A DNA stretch of 64,000 nucleotides, from contig NZ_AAXY01000001.1 in assembly GCF_000169375.1 (NCBI RefSeq), forward strand, positions 310,001 through 374,000, in the 5' to 3' direction. The notes under the pieces are model-generated. The model worked only from the letters and a program-made list of their open reading frames with translations, searched no databases and was not told where the DNA came from. Shown here in pieces: positions 48,366 through 58,728 of this stretch (the first letter of the stretch is position 1; each line of letters starts with the position of its first letter). The DNA comes from Marinobacter sp. ELB17 (GTDB lineage: Bacteria; Pseudomonadota; Gammaproteobacteria; Pseudomonadales; Oleiphilaceae). A program made the position numbers and the translations under genes.

Positions 48366-49066
48366 CGGGAACCTCGAAACCCTCGAGAGCTTGGCGCGCG
48401 CAGTTGCTGGTCAAGCCAGCTGAGGCGTTCCGGTGTACCTACATCCAGCCATTGACCGCCATGATAGACGCCTTTCACTCGGTTTGCCGCGGCGGCTTGC
48501 TGCAATAATGGCCCGAGTTTGCCGGATTGGTCTGTTAACCCTGCAAACAGCCGGCGGTTAAGCAGGCTAACGCCGGTAAATGTAAGCCTGGGTGAGGTTT
48601 TAGCACAGCTGATACGGCCATCGGGCTTTAGTGTAAAGTCCCCTTGCGGGTTGTGTGCGGGGTTGTCGGTGAGTACCAGCAACGCGTCGGCATTGCCGGG
48701 TGGTTTCAACCCGAGCAAATCGAAATCGCACCAGATGTCGCCGTTAATCACCACGAACCAGTCATCGCTGGCGTCGGTCAGCATGGGCAGCGCGCGAACA
48801 ATGCCGCCGGCGGTTTCCAGCGGTTCGCCTTCGCGGGAATAACTCAGCTTCAAGCCAAAGGCGTCGCCCTTGCCCAGCGCCTTTGCAATCTGCTCGCCAA
48901 GCCAGGCCAGGTTGATAACAACGTCGTTAAAGCCGCTGTGCGCAAGGCGCTGCAGGTGGTAGTGAATCAGCGGTTGCCCGCCGGCTTGCAGCAGCGGTTT
49001 TGGTGTGTGCAGGGTCAGCGGACGCATGCGTTCGCCTTTGCCCGCGGCTAGAATCATGGCTTTCAT
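48359..49066 (-). CDS. murU: N-acetylmuramate-1-phosphate uridylyltransferase
   Basis: Cell-wall recycling: converts MurNAc-1-P to UDP-MurNAc, bypassing de novo synthesis and the fosfomycin target. The 235-residue nucleotidyltransferase has LAAGKGERMRPLT at 6-18 and INGDIWCDFD. It overlaps amgK by ATGA. Assigned from family plus its neighbour; general sugar-nucleotide transfer is the alternative. Confidence 0.88.
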   Translation of the reverse strand: MKAMILAAGKGERMRPLTLHTPKPLLQAGGQPLIHYHLQRLAHSGFNDVVINLAWLGEQIAKALGKGDAFGLKLSYSREGEPLETAGGIVRALPMLTDASDDWFVVINGDIWCDFDLLGLKPPGNADALLVLTDNPAHNPQGDFTLKPDGRISCAKTSPRLTFTGVSLLNRRLFAGLTDQSGKLGPLLQQAAAANRVKGVYHGGQWLDVGTPERLSWLDQQLRAPSSRGFRGSRW

Positions 49067-50139
49067 GGCTGGTGCGCGCCGGGCACTGGGCCCAAGTTGG
49101 CTTCTACCGCCGGTACCACAGTGTTCAACAGCCAGTCATGGAAGGGGCGCAAAGCCGGCTGGTGGCCGCTCGCACTGCACAGATACCCAAGGGTGCGGGG
49201 AATGTCATTGAGGTAGTCCGGCTTGCCATCGCGCAGCGCCAGGCGGGCAAAAATACCCGCGGCTTTCAGGTGGCGTTGCATGCCCATCAGTTCGAACCAT
49301 TGGCGGAAGGTGGCAGCATCAGCGCTGTGCAGGCCGGCGTTGAGGCTGCTCTGGCGATAGCTTTCCAGCCAGTTCTGAACACGCTCGTGAGGCCACTGCA
49401 CGTAGCAGTCCTTCAGCAGCGACACCAGGTCATAGGTGACAGGCCCCATGACCGCATCCTGAAAATCAATGACGCCGGGGCGATCGTCGTTGCCCGTTAC
49501 CAGCAGATTGCGGGAGTGGTAGTCACGGTGCACCGGCACCTTTGGCTGTGCATTGGCACTTTCCCTCAGCAGGGTAAATGTGTTGCTTAGCATGGCAAGA
49601 TCGCTGTCGTTCAGTTCTAGCCCTAGTTGGCGCTGTAGCAGCCAGTCGCGGAACAGTGCCATTTCCCTATCCAGTAAATCGTTGCTATAAGCCGCCAGCG
49701 GGTAGTCAGGGTTGTCGGGTAGTTGTTGAATGCGCAGAAGTTCTGCCAGTGCGTTGCCGTAAAGTTTGTCTGTGTTAGCCGTGTTGAGCTGACCCAGCAA
49801 CAGGCGATCGCCAAAATCCTCCATCAGAAGAAGACCCTGGGCCAGATCTTGCTGCACAATGGCGGGCACTTTAACGCCCTGACTACGCCAATGTTGAGCT
49901 AAGGTAACAAAAGGCTGGCAGTCTTCGTGCTCGGGTGGTGCGTCCATCACAATAAACGCCTGATCGGCTTGCGCTCCTTGTGCCCTTTCCACCCCCCGCG
50001 CCTCTTGCCAATCAGCGCTGCGCCATACTCGAAAATAACGCCGGAAACTGGCATCGCCGGCTACAGGCGCCACGGCGGTGTTTGCAAGGCCGGGGAATTG
50101 ACTGACCCAGCGGGTCAGCAGTTGCAGACGGTGGTCCAT
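49063..50139 (-). CDS. amgK: N-acetylmuramate/N-acetylglucosamine kinase
   Basis: Phosphorylates recovered MurNAc and GlcNAc at the anomeric carbon, giving MurU its substrate. The 358-residue aminoglycoside-phosphotransferase-fold enzyme has the catalytic loop VHRDYHSRNLLV and the metal Asp in GVIDFQDAVMGP. It is the first gene of amgK-murU-djlA-like and is divergent from lptD across a 181-base gap, as in Pseudomonas. Confidence 0.88.
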   Translation of the reverse strand: MDHRLQLLTRWVSQFPGLANTAVAPVAGDASFRRYFRVWRSADWQEARGVERAQGAQADQAFIVMDAPPEHEDCQPFVTLAQHWRSQGVKVPAIVQQDLAQGLLLMEDFGDRLLLGQLNTANTDKLYGNALAELLRIQQLPDNPDYPLAAYSNDLLDREMALFRDWLLQRQLGLELNDSDLAMLSNTFTLLRESANAQPKVPVHRDYHSRNLLVTGNDDRPGVIDFQDAVMGPVTYDLVSLLKDCYVQWPHERVQNWLESYRQSSLNAGLHSADAATFRQWFELMGMQRHLKAAGIFARLALRDGKPDYLNDIPRTLGYLCSASGHQPALRPFHDWLLNTVVPAVEANLGPVPGAHQP

Positions 50140-50320
50140 GGCGCGCGGGTTTCCTTAAAGGGTACAAGGCCGGTCCCCGCAGCTTGGATGCGGGCTTCTG
50201 GAGCACTAAACTACGAAGATCCGCGGTTGGAGTAAAGCCTGCTGCAACGGCGACTGAAAGAAAGTTAAGCTCGCCCGGCGGGGGTTTCCGTTAACAAGCC
50301 GGGGGGCGCCGTGTAAACTG
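50140..50320. promoter_or_regulatory. Divergent amgK/lptD promoter region
   Basis: This 181-base region must hold promoters for both directions. I cannot assign a clear -35/-10 pair or a sigma-E motif on either strand by eye. TAAACTGTTGAATC at the lptD end is AT-rich. No small gene is evident. Confidence 0.3.
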
Positions 50321-52762
50321 TTGAATCTCTCACCCACTGACCACAGGATAACGGCCACCGTGTTATTGCGTAATCACCCACGGCAGCATTCGTTTGGCCG
50401 CTTGCCGCGCTTGTTGGTCTGTCTGCTGAGCGGCGGAATCTTGGGTTGTGGCGGTTTGGCTGCGGCAGCTCAACCGGCGCCATCGGCGTCTGAAATAGAC
50501 TGGCGGCTGCGCGAGCAACTGCCTGTCAGCGCCCAAACGCGCCTGCCGTCTTTTTGCGAGGGTGGTTATTTACCGGGCGGGAACACGGTTGAAGGCAGTG
50601 CTGCGATGGTGTCGCAGCAAAGTGGTGCTGGGCAGCCACTGCAAGCCAGCGGCCTGACGGCGCGCTATGAAATCGACAATGAATTGTACCTGCAGGGCGA
50701 CGTGCGACTGCGCCAGGGCAGCTTTCAGGTGTCCGGTACCGAGGCTCGATACCGCCAAGCAGAGGGCCAGGTGGCCATCACCGGTCCCTTGACAAGCCGC
50801 GGCGAAGGTTTTTTGCTGACAGGTGATTCCGCTAATTACAACGTCGAAAGCGGTCGCTTAGACATCAATACCGCAACCTTTTTGCTGCACGGGCCGGAGA
50901 TGCGCGGCCATGCACAGAGCCTGGCCCGAATCGGCGATAACGAAGTTCTCATCAGCCAGGGGCTGTTAACTACCTGTGGCCCGCAGCAGAACGACTGGGC
51001 GCTTGTGGCGCAGGAGATCCGTTTGGATCAGGCCAAAGGTTTTGGCACCGCCAAACATTTGCGACTGGAAGTATTAGATGTGCCGGTGTTTTATTGGCCA
51101 TGGGTTAGTTTTCCTATCGATGACCGTCGCAAGAGCGGGTTTTTGTATCCGGGATTTGGTACTTCCAACGCCGGCAGCGGTGGTTTTGTGGCGCTGCCTT
51201 ATTACCTGAACCTGGCGCCCAACTACGATGCCACCATTACGCCCCAGTTCATTGGTGGTCGCGGTCTGTTTACTGAAGTGGAAGGCCGCTATCTGAGTAG
51301 CTATGGTGAAACCTCGTTGCAGCTGGGCTATATCGATAACGATACCTTTTTCCGCGATGAAAATCCGGGCGAGAATGGCCAGCGCTGGGCGCTGGATGCC
51401 ACCACCGAAGCGGCCTTGGGCCGAGGCTGGACGGGGTACGGCGATTTTTCAGTGGTCAGCGATGACGATTACCTGAGCGACCTGAATCGCAGCCTGGATA
51501 TCAGCCAGGCGACTCACCTTCAGCGCCGCATTGGCGTGCGCTATCAGGATTCCAGTCAGTACTTCGACGCGTATCTGAACGATTACCAGACGGTGGCGAC
51601 GCGCATCGCCGACGTGAACCGACCTTACGCCCAGTTACCGGAGGTTCTGTATTCGGCCCTGATGGATGCCGGCGCCTTGGAGTTGGGCGTTGAAAGTCAG
51701 TACACCTATTTCCAACGCGACAATGACAACCTGAGCGGCCTGGATCGTGCCAATGGCCAGCGCTTTCGCCTGATACCAGAACTGGCTTTGCCGATGCGCG
51801 CGCTTTGGGGTTACAGTCGGCCTTCCCTCAGCGTGGACTACACCCGTTATCAACTAGAAGACTACACCTTGGGTAGCGGTAATCTAGAACGCACGGTGCC
51901 GGTGGTTCAGTGGGATAACGGTTTGTATTTTGATCGCCAGGGCAGATTGTTTGATATACCTTTTAACCAGACTCTGGAACCGCGGTTTTATTACGCTTGG
52001 GCCGACGCCGACGCCGACCAGAATGACATCCCTGATTTTGACACTGATTTGAAGTCTTTCCGCTTTGACCAACTGTTTCAGCGCAACCGCTTTACCGGTG
52101 GCGACCGGGTAGGCGACACCAATCAGTTAACGGTGGCACTGACAAGCCGTTTTAACGATCTGCAGACCGGTGCCGAACGCGCTCGTTTTAGCCTGGGCCA
52201 GATCCAGTATTTTGAAGATCGAGACGTCAGCCTGTTTGGCGTGGGCGCGGAAGACCGCAGCCGATCGCCGATGGCAGCTGAAGTGGTGCTGAGCCCGCTG
52301 GATACTCTGGAAATTCGCAGTTCCCTGCTGTGGGATCCAGACGCCAACCAAACCGAGGAAGGCCGCAGTCAGTTAACCTTCCATTCTCGCGATTACCGCT
52401 ATCTGGCCAGCGTGGGCCACACTTACAGCAAGGGCACTACCGCGGCAACCCAGCTGGAACAGGCCGATGTGGGCGTGGTGTTCCCGGTCAGCAACCGCCT
52501 GAGCCTGATTGGGCGTTGGGTGCACGACACCGATCTGGACCGTACCGTGGGTTCGCTGGCGGGAGTGGAATACAATAATTGTTGCTGGAGTCTGCAGCTC
52601 GTACACCAGAATTTCTTTACCGACGATCAAGAACTGGACAGCCGTATACTGTTCCAGATTCAGCTTAAAGGCCTGGGGGGCACCGGCGGCGCCTCTACCA
52701 GCATTGCTGACGCCATTTATGGTTTTGATGAGCGCGAACGCCGCCGCTTTAGCGCGCCGTAA
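50321..52762 (+). CDS. lptD: LPS-assembly protein LptD
   Basis: Outer-membrane translocon that inserts lipopolysaccharide with LptE. The 813 residues include a signal segment (about 28-50), an LptA-like jellyroll domain (about 110-220, ending LTTCGPQQNDW) and the large beta-barrel. Cysteines are near residue 73 (SFCEG), in LTTCG and as a CC pair in YNNCCWSLQ near the C-terminus, matching the disulfides that need DsbA. The TTG at 50321 has poor spacing; GTG at 50360 after AGGA is an alternative (800 residues). Followed by surA. Confidence 0.93.
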   Translation: MNLSPTDHRITATVLLRNHPRQHSFGRLPRLLVCLLSGGILGCGGLAAAAQPAPSASEIDWRLREQLPVSAQTRLPSFCEGGYLPGGNTVEGSAAMVSQQSGAGQPLQASGLTARYEIDNELYLQGDVRLRQGSFQVSGTEARYRQAEGQVAITGPLTSRGEGFLLTGDSANYNVESGRLDINTATFLLHGPEMRGHAQSLARIGDNEVLISQGLLTTCGPQQNDWALVAQEIRLDQAKGFGTAKHLRLEVLDVPVFYWPWVSFPIDDRRKSGFLYPGFGTSNAGSGGFVALPYYLNLAPNYDATITPQFIGGRGLFTEVEGRYLSSYGETSLQLGYIDNDTFFRDENPGENGQRWALDATTEAALGRGWTGYGDFSVVSDDDYLSDLNRSLDISQATHLQRRIGVRYQDSSQYFDAYLNDYQTVATRIADVNRPYAQLPEVLYSALMDAGALELGVESQYTYFQRDNDNLSGLDRANGQRFRLIPELALPMRALWGYSRPSLSVDYTRYQLEDYTLGSGNLERTVPVVQWDNGLYFDRQGRLFDIPFNQTLEPRFYYAWADADADQNDIPDFDTDLKSFRFDQLFQRNRFTGGDRVGDTNQLTVALTSRFNDLQTGAERARFSLGQIQYFEDRDVSLFGVGAEDRSRSPMAAEVVLSPLDTLEIRSSLLWDPDANQTEEGRSQLTFHSRDYRYLASVGHTYSKGTTAATQLEQADVGVVFPVSNRLSLIGRWVHDTDLDRTVGSLAGVEYNNCCWSLQLVHQNFFTDDQELDSRILFQIQLKGLGGTGGASTSIADAIYGFDERERRRFSAP

Positions 52763-52814
52763 CACAATTTTGGAGCTTTTAAACGCTATGCCACTGTTTA
52801 ACAATGAGGTGACT

Positions 52815-54164
52815 ATGAAGGCGACCTTTCGCCACTGTGTAACATCCCTGATGCTGGTGTTGGCATTGCTGCCGCTGGCGGCTCAGGCCGAGCGCCAGCT
52901 GCTGGACCAAGTGGTTGCGATTGTCGATGACGACGTGATTCTGGCCACCGAGCTGGATGCCCGCATCAACTCCATTGTTACCCGGCTGCAATCCCAGGAA
53001 ACCACCTTGCCGCCGCGCAGCTTGCTTCAAGAGCGGGTGCTGGATCAGCTGATTACCGAATCGGTGCAGCTGCAGATGGCGGGCAAAATGGGCATGCGCA
53101 TCAGCGATAACGAACTGAACGAAACGATGGTCAGTATTGCCGGTCGTAATGGTATGAGCCTGGAACAGTTCGAACAGCAGTTGGCCAACGAAGGCGTCAG
53201 CTACCGTGATGCCCGCGAGCAGATCCGCAATGAATTGCTCACCAGCCGGGTTCAGCAGCGCCAGGTAGGCAGCCGTATTCGGGTAACAGACCGCGAAGTT
53301 GAAAACTATCAGCAGGCGCAGCAAGCCGGCGGTGGCAATACCGCCGAGTATCGCCTGGCTTACATCTTTATCGAAACCGAGGACCCGAGCAGCGATGCGT
53401 CGGTTCAAACCGCTCGCAGCAAAGCCGAGGCACTGCGCCAGCAGATTGTGGAAGGCCGGGATTTTCGAGCGGTTGCGGTAGCAGAATCGGATGCCAGTAA
53501 CGCTCTTGAGGGCGGTGACATGGGCTGGCGCGTTGAAAGCCAATTGCCGTCTCTGGTGGCTCCGGTAGTGCCAGACCTGGTGGTGGGCCAGCCGTCCGAA
53601 GTATTGCAGAATAGCAGCGGTTTTCACCTGGTGATGGTGATGGAGCAGCGCGGTGGCGAACAGCAGAAACTGGTTCAGCAAAACCGGGTAAGGCATATTC
53701 TGGTGCAGCCGTCTGACGCGATCACCGAGGCCGAAGCCGAGGATAAGGTCCGCGATCTTTTTGAAAAATTGCAAAACGGCGCTGATTTCGCCGAGCTGGC
53801 CAAGGCCGAGTCTGACGACACAGTGTCGGGTTCTGACGGTGGTAATCTGGGTTGGGTAAACCCCGGGCAGATGGTGCCAGAATTTGAACAGGCCATGCAA
53901 AACGCCACCGTGGGGCAGATTGAAGGCCCGGTGCGTTCTCAGTTTGGTTGGCATCTGTTGCAGGTGCAAGAGCGTCGGCAGAAAGACATGAGCGACGAAT
54001 TCCGCGAATCTGAAACCCGCCAGACCCTTTACCAGCGCAAGTTTGAAAATGAACTGCAGAACTGGCTGCGGGAAATTCGTGATGAGGCTTTTGTTGAGTT
54101 CAAGCCGGGCTATGCCGAAAGCAGTGACACTGAGGCCACCGACACAGATGAGAACGCATCATGA
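52815..54164 (+). CDS. surA: Periplasmic chaperone/PPIase SurA
   Basis: Folds outer-membrane proteins such as LptD. It has a signal peptide (1-26, after AQA), a SurA N-domain (27-170), and two parvulin domains, from 177 ([15 protein letters not shown]) and from 292 ([12 protein letters not shown]), then a C-terminal helix. The start ATG at 52815 has GAGG upstream and opens directly into the signal peptide; an in-frame ATG at 52788 is also possible. It overlaps pdxA by ATGA. Confidence 0.94.
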   Translation: MKATFRHCVTSLMLVLALLPLAAQAERQLLDQVVAIVDDDVILATELDARINSIVTRLQSQETTLPPRSLLQERVLDQLITESVQLQMAGKMGMRISDNELNETMVSIAGRNGMSLEQFEQQLANEGVSYRDAREQIRNELLTSRVQQRQVGSRIRVTDREVENYQQAQQAGGGNTAEYRLAYIFIETEDPSSDASVQTARSKAEALRQQIVEGRDFRAVAVAESDASNALEGGDMGWRVESQLPSLVAPVVPDLVVGQPSEVLQNSSGFHLVMVMEQRGGEQQKLVQQNRVRHILVQPSDAITEAEAEDKVRDLFEKLQNGADFAELAKAESDDTVSGSDGGNLGWVNPGQMVPEFEQAMQNATVGQIEGPVRSQFGWHLLQVQERRQKDMSDEFRESETRQTLYQRKFENELQNWLREIRDEAFVEFKPGYAESSDTEATDTDENAS

Positions 54165-55174
54165 GTGAGCGGATTACCCTGGCCTTGACCGCTGGGGAAC
54201 CCGCCGGCATTGGGCCTGAATTGTGCCTGCAACTAGCGGGTCAGGAACGGCAGGTAGGCATTGTTGTGGTGGCCAGCCAGCCGTTGCTGGAAGCTCGTGC
54301 CCGTTTGCTGGGGTTGAGCGTTCAATTGATAGCCTGGCAGCCTGGCATGGCCGTTAGCACTGCCGCCGGCGAGCTGTCGGTCATGCACGTTAACGGCTGC
54401 AATAGTAATCAGGCTGGCCAGCTGGATACCGGCAACAGCCAATATGTGCTGGATACCCTGACTTGCGCTGCCGAAGGCTGCCTGAACGGCAGTTTTGACG
54501 GCATGGTGACCGCACCGGTGCATAAGGGGGTGATTAACGACGCAGGCATCGCCTTTCGTGGCCACACCGAGTTCCTGCAGGAATTGTGTGGTGTTGAGCG
54601 GGTGGTCATGATGTTGGCCACCGAAGAATTGCGGGTGGCATTGGTAACCACCCACTTGCCCCTTAAAGACGTGTCTGCTGCTATAACGCCCGAGCGCCTG
54701 AGCCAGGTGGTGCGGATTTTGAACGCCGATCTGAAAACCTTTTTCAATATTGCACGGCCGCGCATTCTGGTGGCCGGACTGAACCCCCACGCCGGTGAAG
54801 GCGGGCATCTGGGGCGTGAAGAAATCGAAGTGATTGAACCCACACTGGCGCGGTTGCGCGCCGAGGGTATAGGTCTGACTGGTCCGCTACCAGCAGACAC
54901 TCTATTTACGCCGCACTGGCTTGATAACGCCGACGTCGCACTGGCGATGTTTCACGATCAAGGCCTGCCGGTGTTGAAATTTCAGGGTTTTGGTCGCGCG
55001 GTGAATATCACCCTTGGCTTGCCCATTGTGCGCACCTCGGTGGACCATGGCACCGCGCTGGATTTGGCTGGCACCGGCAAAGCCGACGGCGGCAGCCTGT
55101 TAACAGCCATTCGCGTGGGTGAACAAATGGCCCGTGGTTTGCGCGCAAATCAGATGAAGAGAGAAATACCGTGA
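54161..55174 (+). CDS. pdxA: 4-hydroxythreonine-4-phosphate dehydrogenase
   Basis: NAD-dependent step of the vitamin B6 pathway; 337 residues. The opening [13 protein letters not shown], the metal His in HTEFLQ and the later [12 protein letters not shown] are all family-typical. It overlaps surA and rsmA by four bases each, in the conserved surA-pdxA-rsmA order. Confidence 0.96.
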   Translation: MSERITLALTAGEPAGIGPELCLQLAGQERQVGIVVVASQPLLEARARLLGLSVQLIAWQPGMAVSTAAGELSVMHVNGCNSNQAGQLDTGNSQYVLDTLTCAAEGCLNGSFDGMVTAPVHKGVINDAGIAFRGHTEFLQELCGVERVVMMLATEELRVALVTTHLPLKDVSAAITPERLSQVVRILNADLKTFFNIARPRILVAGLNPHAGEGGHLGREEIEVIEPTLARLRAEGIGLTGPLPADTLFTPHWLDNADVALAMFHDQGLPVLKFQGFGRAVNITLGLPIVRTSVDHGTALDLAGTGKADGGSLLTAIRVGEQMARGLRANQMKREIP

Positions 55175-56004
55175 GCAGACAACCCGGCCATCAGGCCCGC
55201 AAACGCTTTGGCCAGAACTTCCTGCACGACCCCGGCGTTATCGAGCGTATTGTCCGCTCTATTGCCCCCAAACCTGATCAGTCTATTGTTGAAATCGGCC
55301 CTGGCCTGGGCGCCATCACCGCAGAAATTCTGGCGGTGAATCCGCGCCTGCAGGTGGTGGAGCTGGATCGCGATTTGATACCAATATTGCGCACCAAGTT
55401 CTTTAACTATCCGGAATTTCGCATTCATCAGGCCGACGCGCTGAAGTTCGACTTTAACGAGCTGGTGGGCGAACAGCCGCTGCGGATTATTGGCAATCTG
55501 CCCTATAACATTTCAACTCCGCTGATTTTTCACTTGCTGGCCCACAGTGGTGTGGTTCAAGACATGCACTTCATGCTGCAAAAAGAAGTGGTTCAGCGTA
55601 TGGCGGCGGTGCCGGGCGACAACAATTATGGCCGTCTGGGCATCATGACCCAGTATTTCTGCAAAGTGCAGCCACTGTTTGAAGTTGGGCCGGATGCCTT
55701 CCGTCCCGCGCCAAAAGTGGATTCGTTCATTGTCCGGCTGGTGCCGTACGCCACCTTACCGCACCCGGCTAAAGACCTGGGTACGCTGCAGGCGGTGGTG
55801 CGCAGTGCGTTCAACGCCCGCCGTAAAACCTTGCGCAAGGCCCTGGGCGGTTTTGTTACCGCCGCCGAGCTCCAGCAGTTAGGGATCAATGACGGCCTGC
55901 GCCCGGAAAATCTCGGTCTGGCGGAGTATGTCGCCATCGCTGACTATCTGGTGGCACGCGCACCTGGTGCTGACCTCGAGGCACCCGGAGCTGGCAATGA
56001 GTGA
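55171..56004 (+). CDS. rsmA: 16S rRNA dimethyladenosine transferase
   Basis: KsgA: dimethylates two adjacent adenosines near the 3' end of 16S rRNA; 277 residues. The SAM site is [10 protein letters not shown] and the catalytic NLPYN motif is present, with KRFGQNFL at the start. GTG start overlapping the pdxA stop. The next gene is apaH; the usual apaG between them is absent. Confidence 0.96.
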   Translation: MSRQPGHQARKRFGQNFLHDPGVIERIVRSIAPKPDQSIVEIGPGLGAITAEILAVNPRLQVVELDRDLIPILRTKFFNYPEFRIHQADALKFDFNELVGEQPLRIIGNLPYNISTPLIFHLLAHSGVVQDMHFMLQKEVVQRMAAVPGDNNYGRLGIMTQYFCKVQPLFEVGPDAFRPAPKVDSFIVRLVPYATLPHPAKDLGTLQAVVRSAFNARRKTLRKALGGFVTAAELQQLGINDGLRPENLGLAEYVAIADYLVARAPGADLEAPGAGNE

Positions 56005-56010
56005 CCGTCT

Positions 56011-56811
56011 ATGAGTGAGTATGCCATTGGCGACATTCAAGGGTGTTACGACGCTTTGCAGCAGGTTTTAGACAAGGTCGGATTCTCGCCGTCGCGGGAC
56101 CGTCTGTGGGTAGCGGGAGATTTAATCAACCGCGGTCCGCAGTCCCTGAAAACACTGCGCTATATTGCCAACCTGGGCACCAGCGCCGAGGTGGTTTTAG
56201 GCAATCACGACTTGCACCTGCTAGCGGTGGCTATGGCAGACCACAAGACAAAGCGCAAAGACACTCTTGACAGCATTTTAACGGCGCCCGATCGCGATCA
56301 GCTTCTGGATTGGCTGCGCCAGCAGAAACTGTGCGTTTATGATCCCAAGCGTGATCTTTTTATGGCCCACGCCGGGCTTCCTCATATCTGGACGGTGGAG
56401 CAGGCCTGCACCCACGCTTGCGAAGTAGAACAGGTGATCCGTGGCCCTCAAGCCGCCGAATACTTTGCCGGCATGTACGGCAATCAGCCCGCAGCCTGGC
56501 AACCTGGCCTGAACGGCATGGACCGCTGGCGGGTGATCACCAATTACTTTACCCGCATGCGCTTTATCTCCGCCGATGGTGCTTTAGAATTGACGGCCAA
56601 AGAATCTGTGGACACCGCACCGGCGGGCTTTGCGCCTTGGTTTGACTATGCCCGCGACGACAGCACTCGCGTGGTGTTTGGCCATTGGGCCGCACTGGAG
56701 GGCCATACCGGTCACAAACGCTTTATCGGCCTGGATACCGGCTGTGTCTGGGGCGGAACACTGACCTTGATGGACCTGGATAGCGAGGAGATCACCTGCT
56801 GTGACTGCTAA
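56011..56811 (+). CDS. apaH: Symmetrical bis(5'-nucleosyl)-tetraphosphatase
   Basis: Cleaves Ap4A to two ADP, and can remove dinucleotide caps from RNA; 266 residues. The metallophosphatase motifs are GDIQGCYD near the start, GDLINRGPQSLKT, GNHDLHLL and MAHAGLPH. It begins six bases after rsmA. Its stop region overlaps the start of the DUF423 gene by 11 bases. Confidence 0.95.
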   Translation: MSEYAIGDIQGCYDALQQVLDKVGFSPSRDRLWVAGDLINRGPQSLKTLRYIANLGTSAEVVLGNHDLHLLAVAMADHKTKRKDTLDSILTAPDRDQLLDWLRQQKLCVYDPKRDLFMAHAGLPHIWTVEQACTHACEVEQVIRGPQAAEYFAGMYGNQPAAWQPGLNGMDRWRVITNYFTRMRFISADGALELTAKESVDTAPAGFAPWFDYARDDSTRVVFGHWAALEGHTGHKRFIGLDTGCVWGGTLTLMDLDSEEITCCDC

Positions 56812-57265
56812 GCATACTGAATCGAGACTGGCTGGCCACGCCGACGGCCAGACTGCGGCTCGTCCAGCGTTGATAATTTGGGCTTTGGTAACCGGTGCCC
56901 TGCTGGCACTGACCGCGGTGATGGCGGGTGCCTTTGGCGCCCACGGCCTGCGCAATGTGGTTGATGCCCGTGGCCTGGAGGTGTTTGAGATGGCTGCGAC
57001 ATACCAGATGTACCACGCCCTGGGGCTGGTTCTGTTGGCCGTAATGGCCGGATTTGGCTTGTCGCGCAAGCTGCTGACGGTGGCGGCGGCTTTTTTGCTG
57101 GCCGGTGTGATTTTGTTCAGCGGCAGTCTGTATGCGCTGGTGCTGGTTCAAACCAAAGGCCTTGGTTTGATTACGCCCATCGGCGGGGTATGTTTTATGA
57201 TTGGCTGGCTGCTACTTGTGGTGGCGGCACTCACATTTAAAGCGGATTCAAAACGGATTGAATAA
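56801..57265 (+). CDS. DUF423 (YgdD-like) inner-membrane protein
   Basis: A 154-residue small membrane protein with four predicted hydrophobic segments. The conserved GAFGAHGL and ATYQMYHALGL motifs identify DUF423. Function is unknown. The GTG start is used because GAGG precedes it; it lies within the apaH tail. Confidence 0.85.
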   Translation: MTAKHTESRLAGHADGQTAARPALIIWALVTGALLALTAVMAGAFGAHGLRNVVDARGLEVFEMAATYQMYHALGLVLLAVMAGFGLSRKLLTVAAAFLLAGVILFSGSLYALVLVQTKGLGLITPIGGVCFMIGWLLLVVAALTFKADSKRIE

Positions 57266-57275
57266 GGTAACGGCT

Positions 57276-57476
57276 ATGAAATTGACAGTGAACGGTGAGC
57301 CAATGGCGTTGCCAGCCGGCGCCACCGTGGGTGCCTTAATCAAGCATCTGGGCTTGGCGGGCAAGCGCCTCGCCATTGAACTGAACGAAAACATAGTGCC
57401 CCGCAGCCAGCACGCAGACACGGCGCTGGCTGAGGGCGATCAGATAGAAGTGGTGCGCGCCATTGGTGGCGGTTGA
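57276..57476 (+). CDS. thiS: Sulfur-carrier protein ThiS
   Basis: Ubiquitin-like carrier of 66 residues ending in the required Gly-Gly; its thiocarboxylate donates sulfur to the thiazole of thiamine. The beta-grasp segments VNGEPMALP and RLAIELNENIVPRS are seen. AAGG precedes the ATG. The thiazole synthase gene thiG, usually next to it, is not downstream; a convergent phosphatase gene begins four bases on. Confidence 0.9.
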   Translation: MKLTVNGEPMALPAGATVGALIKHLGLAGKRLAIELNENIVPRSQHADTALAEGDQIEVVRAIGGG

Positions 57477-57479
57477 CCG

Positions 57480-58316
57480 TTAATAACCAGACGCTTTGCG
57501 CAAAATCTCTCGCACAGGCTGCCACAGCTTGGGCGAGCTGATCAGTATATCTTTGCCCCATAAGTCCGCGGGTTGATTTTCGGGTACCTCGCCGAAGTGT
57601 CCGGCGCGGGCGCCGGCCTCAATGGCTATCAGCCTTGCGGCGGCAAAATCCCAGGGGCTGACATTTTCGTAGTACACATCCAGCCGGCCGCAGGCCACCC
57701 AGCATATATCCAGAGCCGCAGAACCAATTCGGCGCAAATCACGGCATTGGTGAATCATTGCATCCAACCGCTTTAACAGCGGTTCCAGCGCGTCTTTTGT
57801 ATAAGGGAAGCCGGTGGCAAACAATGCCTGGCGCAGTTCGCTGGCGTTGCTGTGGCGGATCGCCTGGCCGTTTAGGGTTGCCCCTTCACCGCGGGTAGCG
57901 CGGAAGGTTTCACCTTTGCCGTTCTGGCCAGCGAAGGGTGCGTGCACAACGCCTGCCTGTACTTGGCCGCGCTCGGCGTAGGCGATGGAAACGGCTACTT
58001 GTGGGTGGCCGTAGGCGTAGTTCACGGTGCCATCGATCGGGTCAATCACCCACAGCGGGGTATCGATGTGCTCGGCCTGAGTCAGGTCGGGCATGGTTTC
58101 TTCCGACAGAATGCGATGTTCCGGAAAGCGTTTACGGATGGCACTGGTAATAAACTCGTCCGCCATTACATCGGCGTGAGTCACCAGTTCGGTTTGCTGT
58201 TTGTAATCGGTACGCAAGGTGTTGTGATCGCGCTCGTGGCGAATCATCTCTCCGGCTTCAAGGGCCAGGGCTTGGGCAAAATCGGTGATTTCGTGCAGGG
58301 AAACAGAATCAGACAT
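57480..58316 (-). CDS. Inositol monophosphatase-family enzyme
   Basis: A 278-residue Mg-dependent sugar-phosphate phosphatase. EET at 72-74, DPIDGTVNY at 92-100 and the C-terminal SPWDFAAARLIAIEAGA form the metal site. The start ATG at 58316 follows AGGAGG by five bases. Substrate could be inositol-1-P, 3'-phosphoadenosine-5'-phosphate or another; the sequence cannot decide. Confidence 0.9.
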   Translation of the reverse strand: MSDSVSLHEITDFAQALALEAGEMIRHERDHNTLRTDYKQQTELVTHADVMADEFITSAIRKRFPEHRILSEETMPDLTQAEHIDTPLWVIDPIDGTVNYAYGHPQVAVSIAYAERGQVQAGVVHAPFAGQNGKGETFRATRGEGATLNGQAIRHSNASELRQALFATGFPYTKDALEPLLKRLDAMIHQCRDLRRIGSAALDICWVACGRLDVYYENVSPWDFAAARLIAIEAGARAGHFGEVPENQPADLWGKDILISSPKLWQPVREILRKASGY

Positions 58317-58410
58317 GGCGCCTCCTGGCCGTTGGAACAGATGAACGCATCGTTTTAGCATGTTGCCTGTGGGTCGCCCGCGCACATCAAGGTTGTCCGT
58401 AAAGCGGCGC

Positions 58411-58722
58411 TCAGATCCGGTGTGGTTCTAGCTCCGTGTGAATAATTTGCCGCCCCAGCATAATAATGCGGCCGCTATAACGTTCTTCGCCGGTGGTGGT
58501 GAAGTCAAACATGAAGCGCCGCCATACCCGCAGCTGTCCGCCACTGTCGCGTTTTACCCACACGCCGCGCAGGTATACAACGTCATCCAGCAGCATCACA
58601 TCCATGGTTTTGCAGTAGCGCTTGGCCGCAACCAGCACTCCATCTTTTATGGCCTTGGCCCGCCACCAGTACCAGGTAGCGAAGCCAAGAACAAACAGCC
58701 AAAACAGATTGAGCAGCGTCAA
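58411..58722 (-). CDS. DUF3301 small membrane protein
   Basis: A 103-residue protein with an N-terminal hydrophobic segment (about 4-20) and the conserved RYCKTMDVMLLDDVVYLRG and WRRFMFDF pattern of DUF3301. Function is unknown. It is six bases after the RND permease gene in the same direction. Confidence 0.8.
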   Translation of the reverse strand: MTLLNLFWLFVLGFATWYWWRAKAIKDGVLVAAKRYCKTMDVMLLDDVVYLRGVWVKRDSGGQLRVWRRFMFDFTTTGEERYSGRIIMLGRQIIHTELEPHRI

Positions 58723-58728
58723 TGCGAA

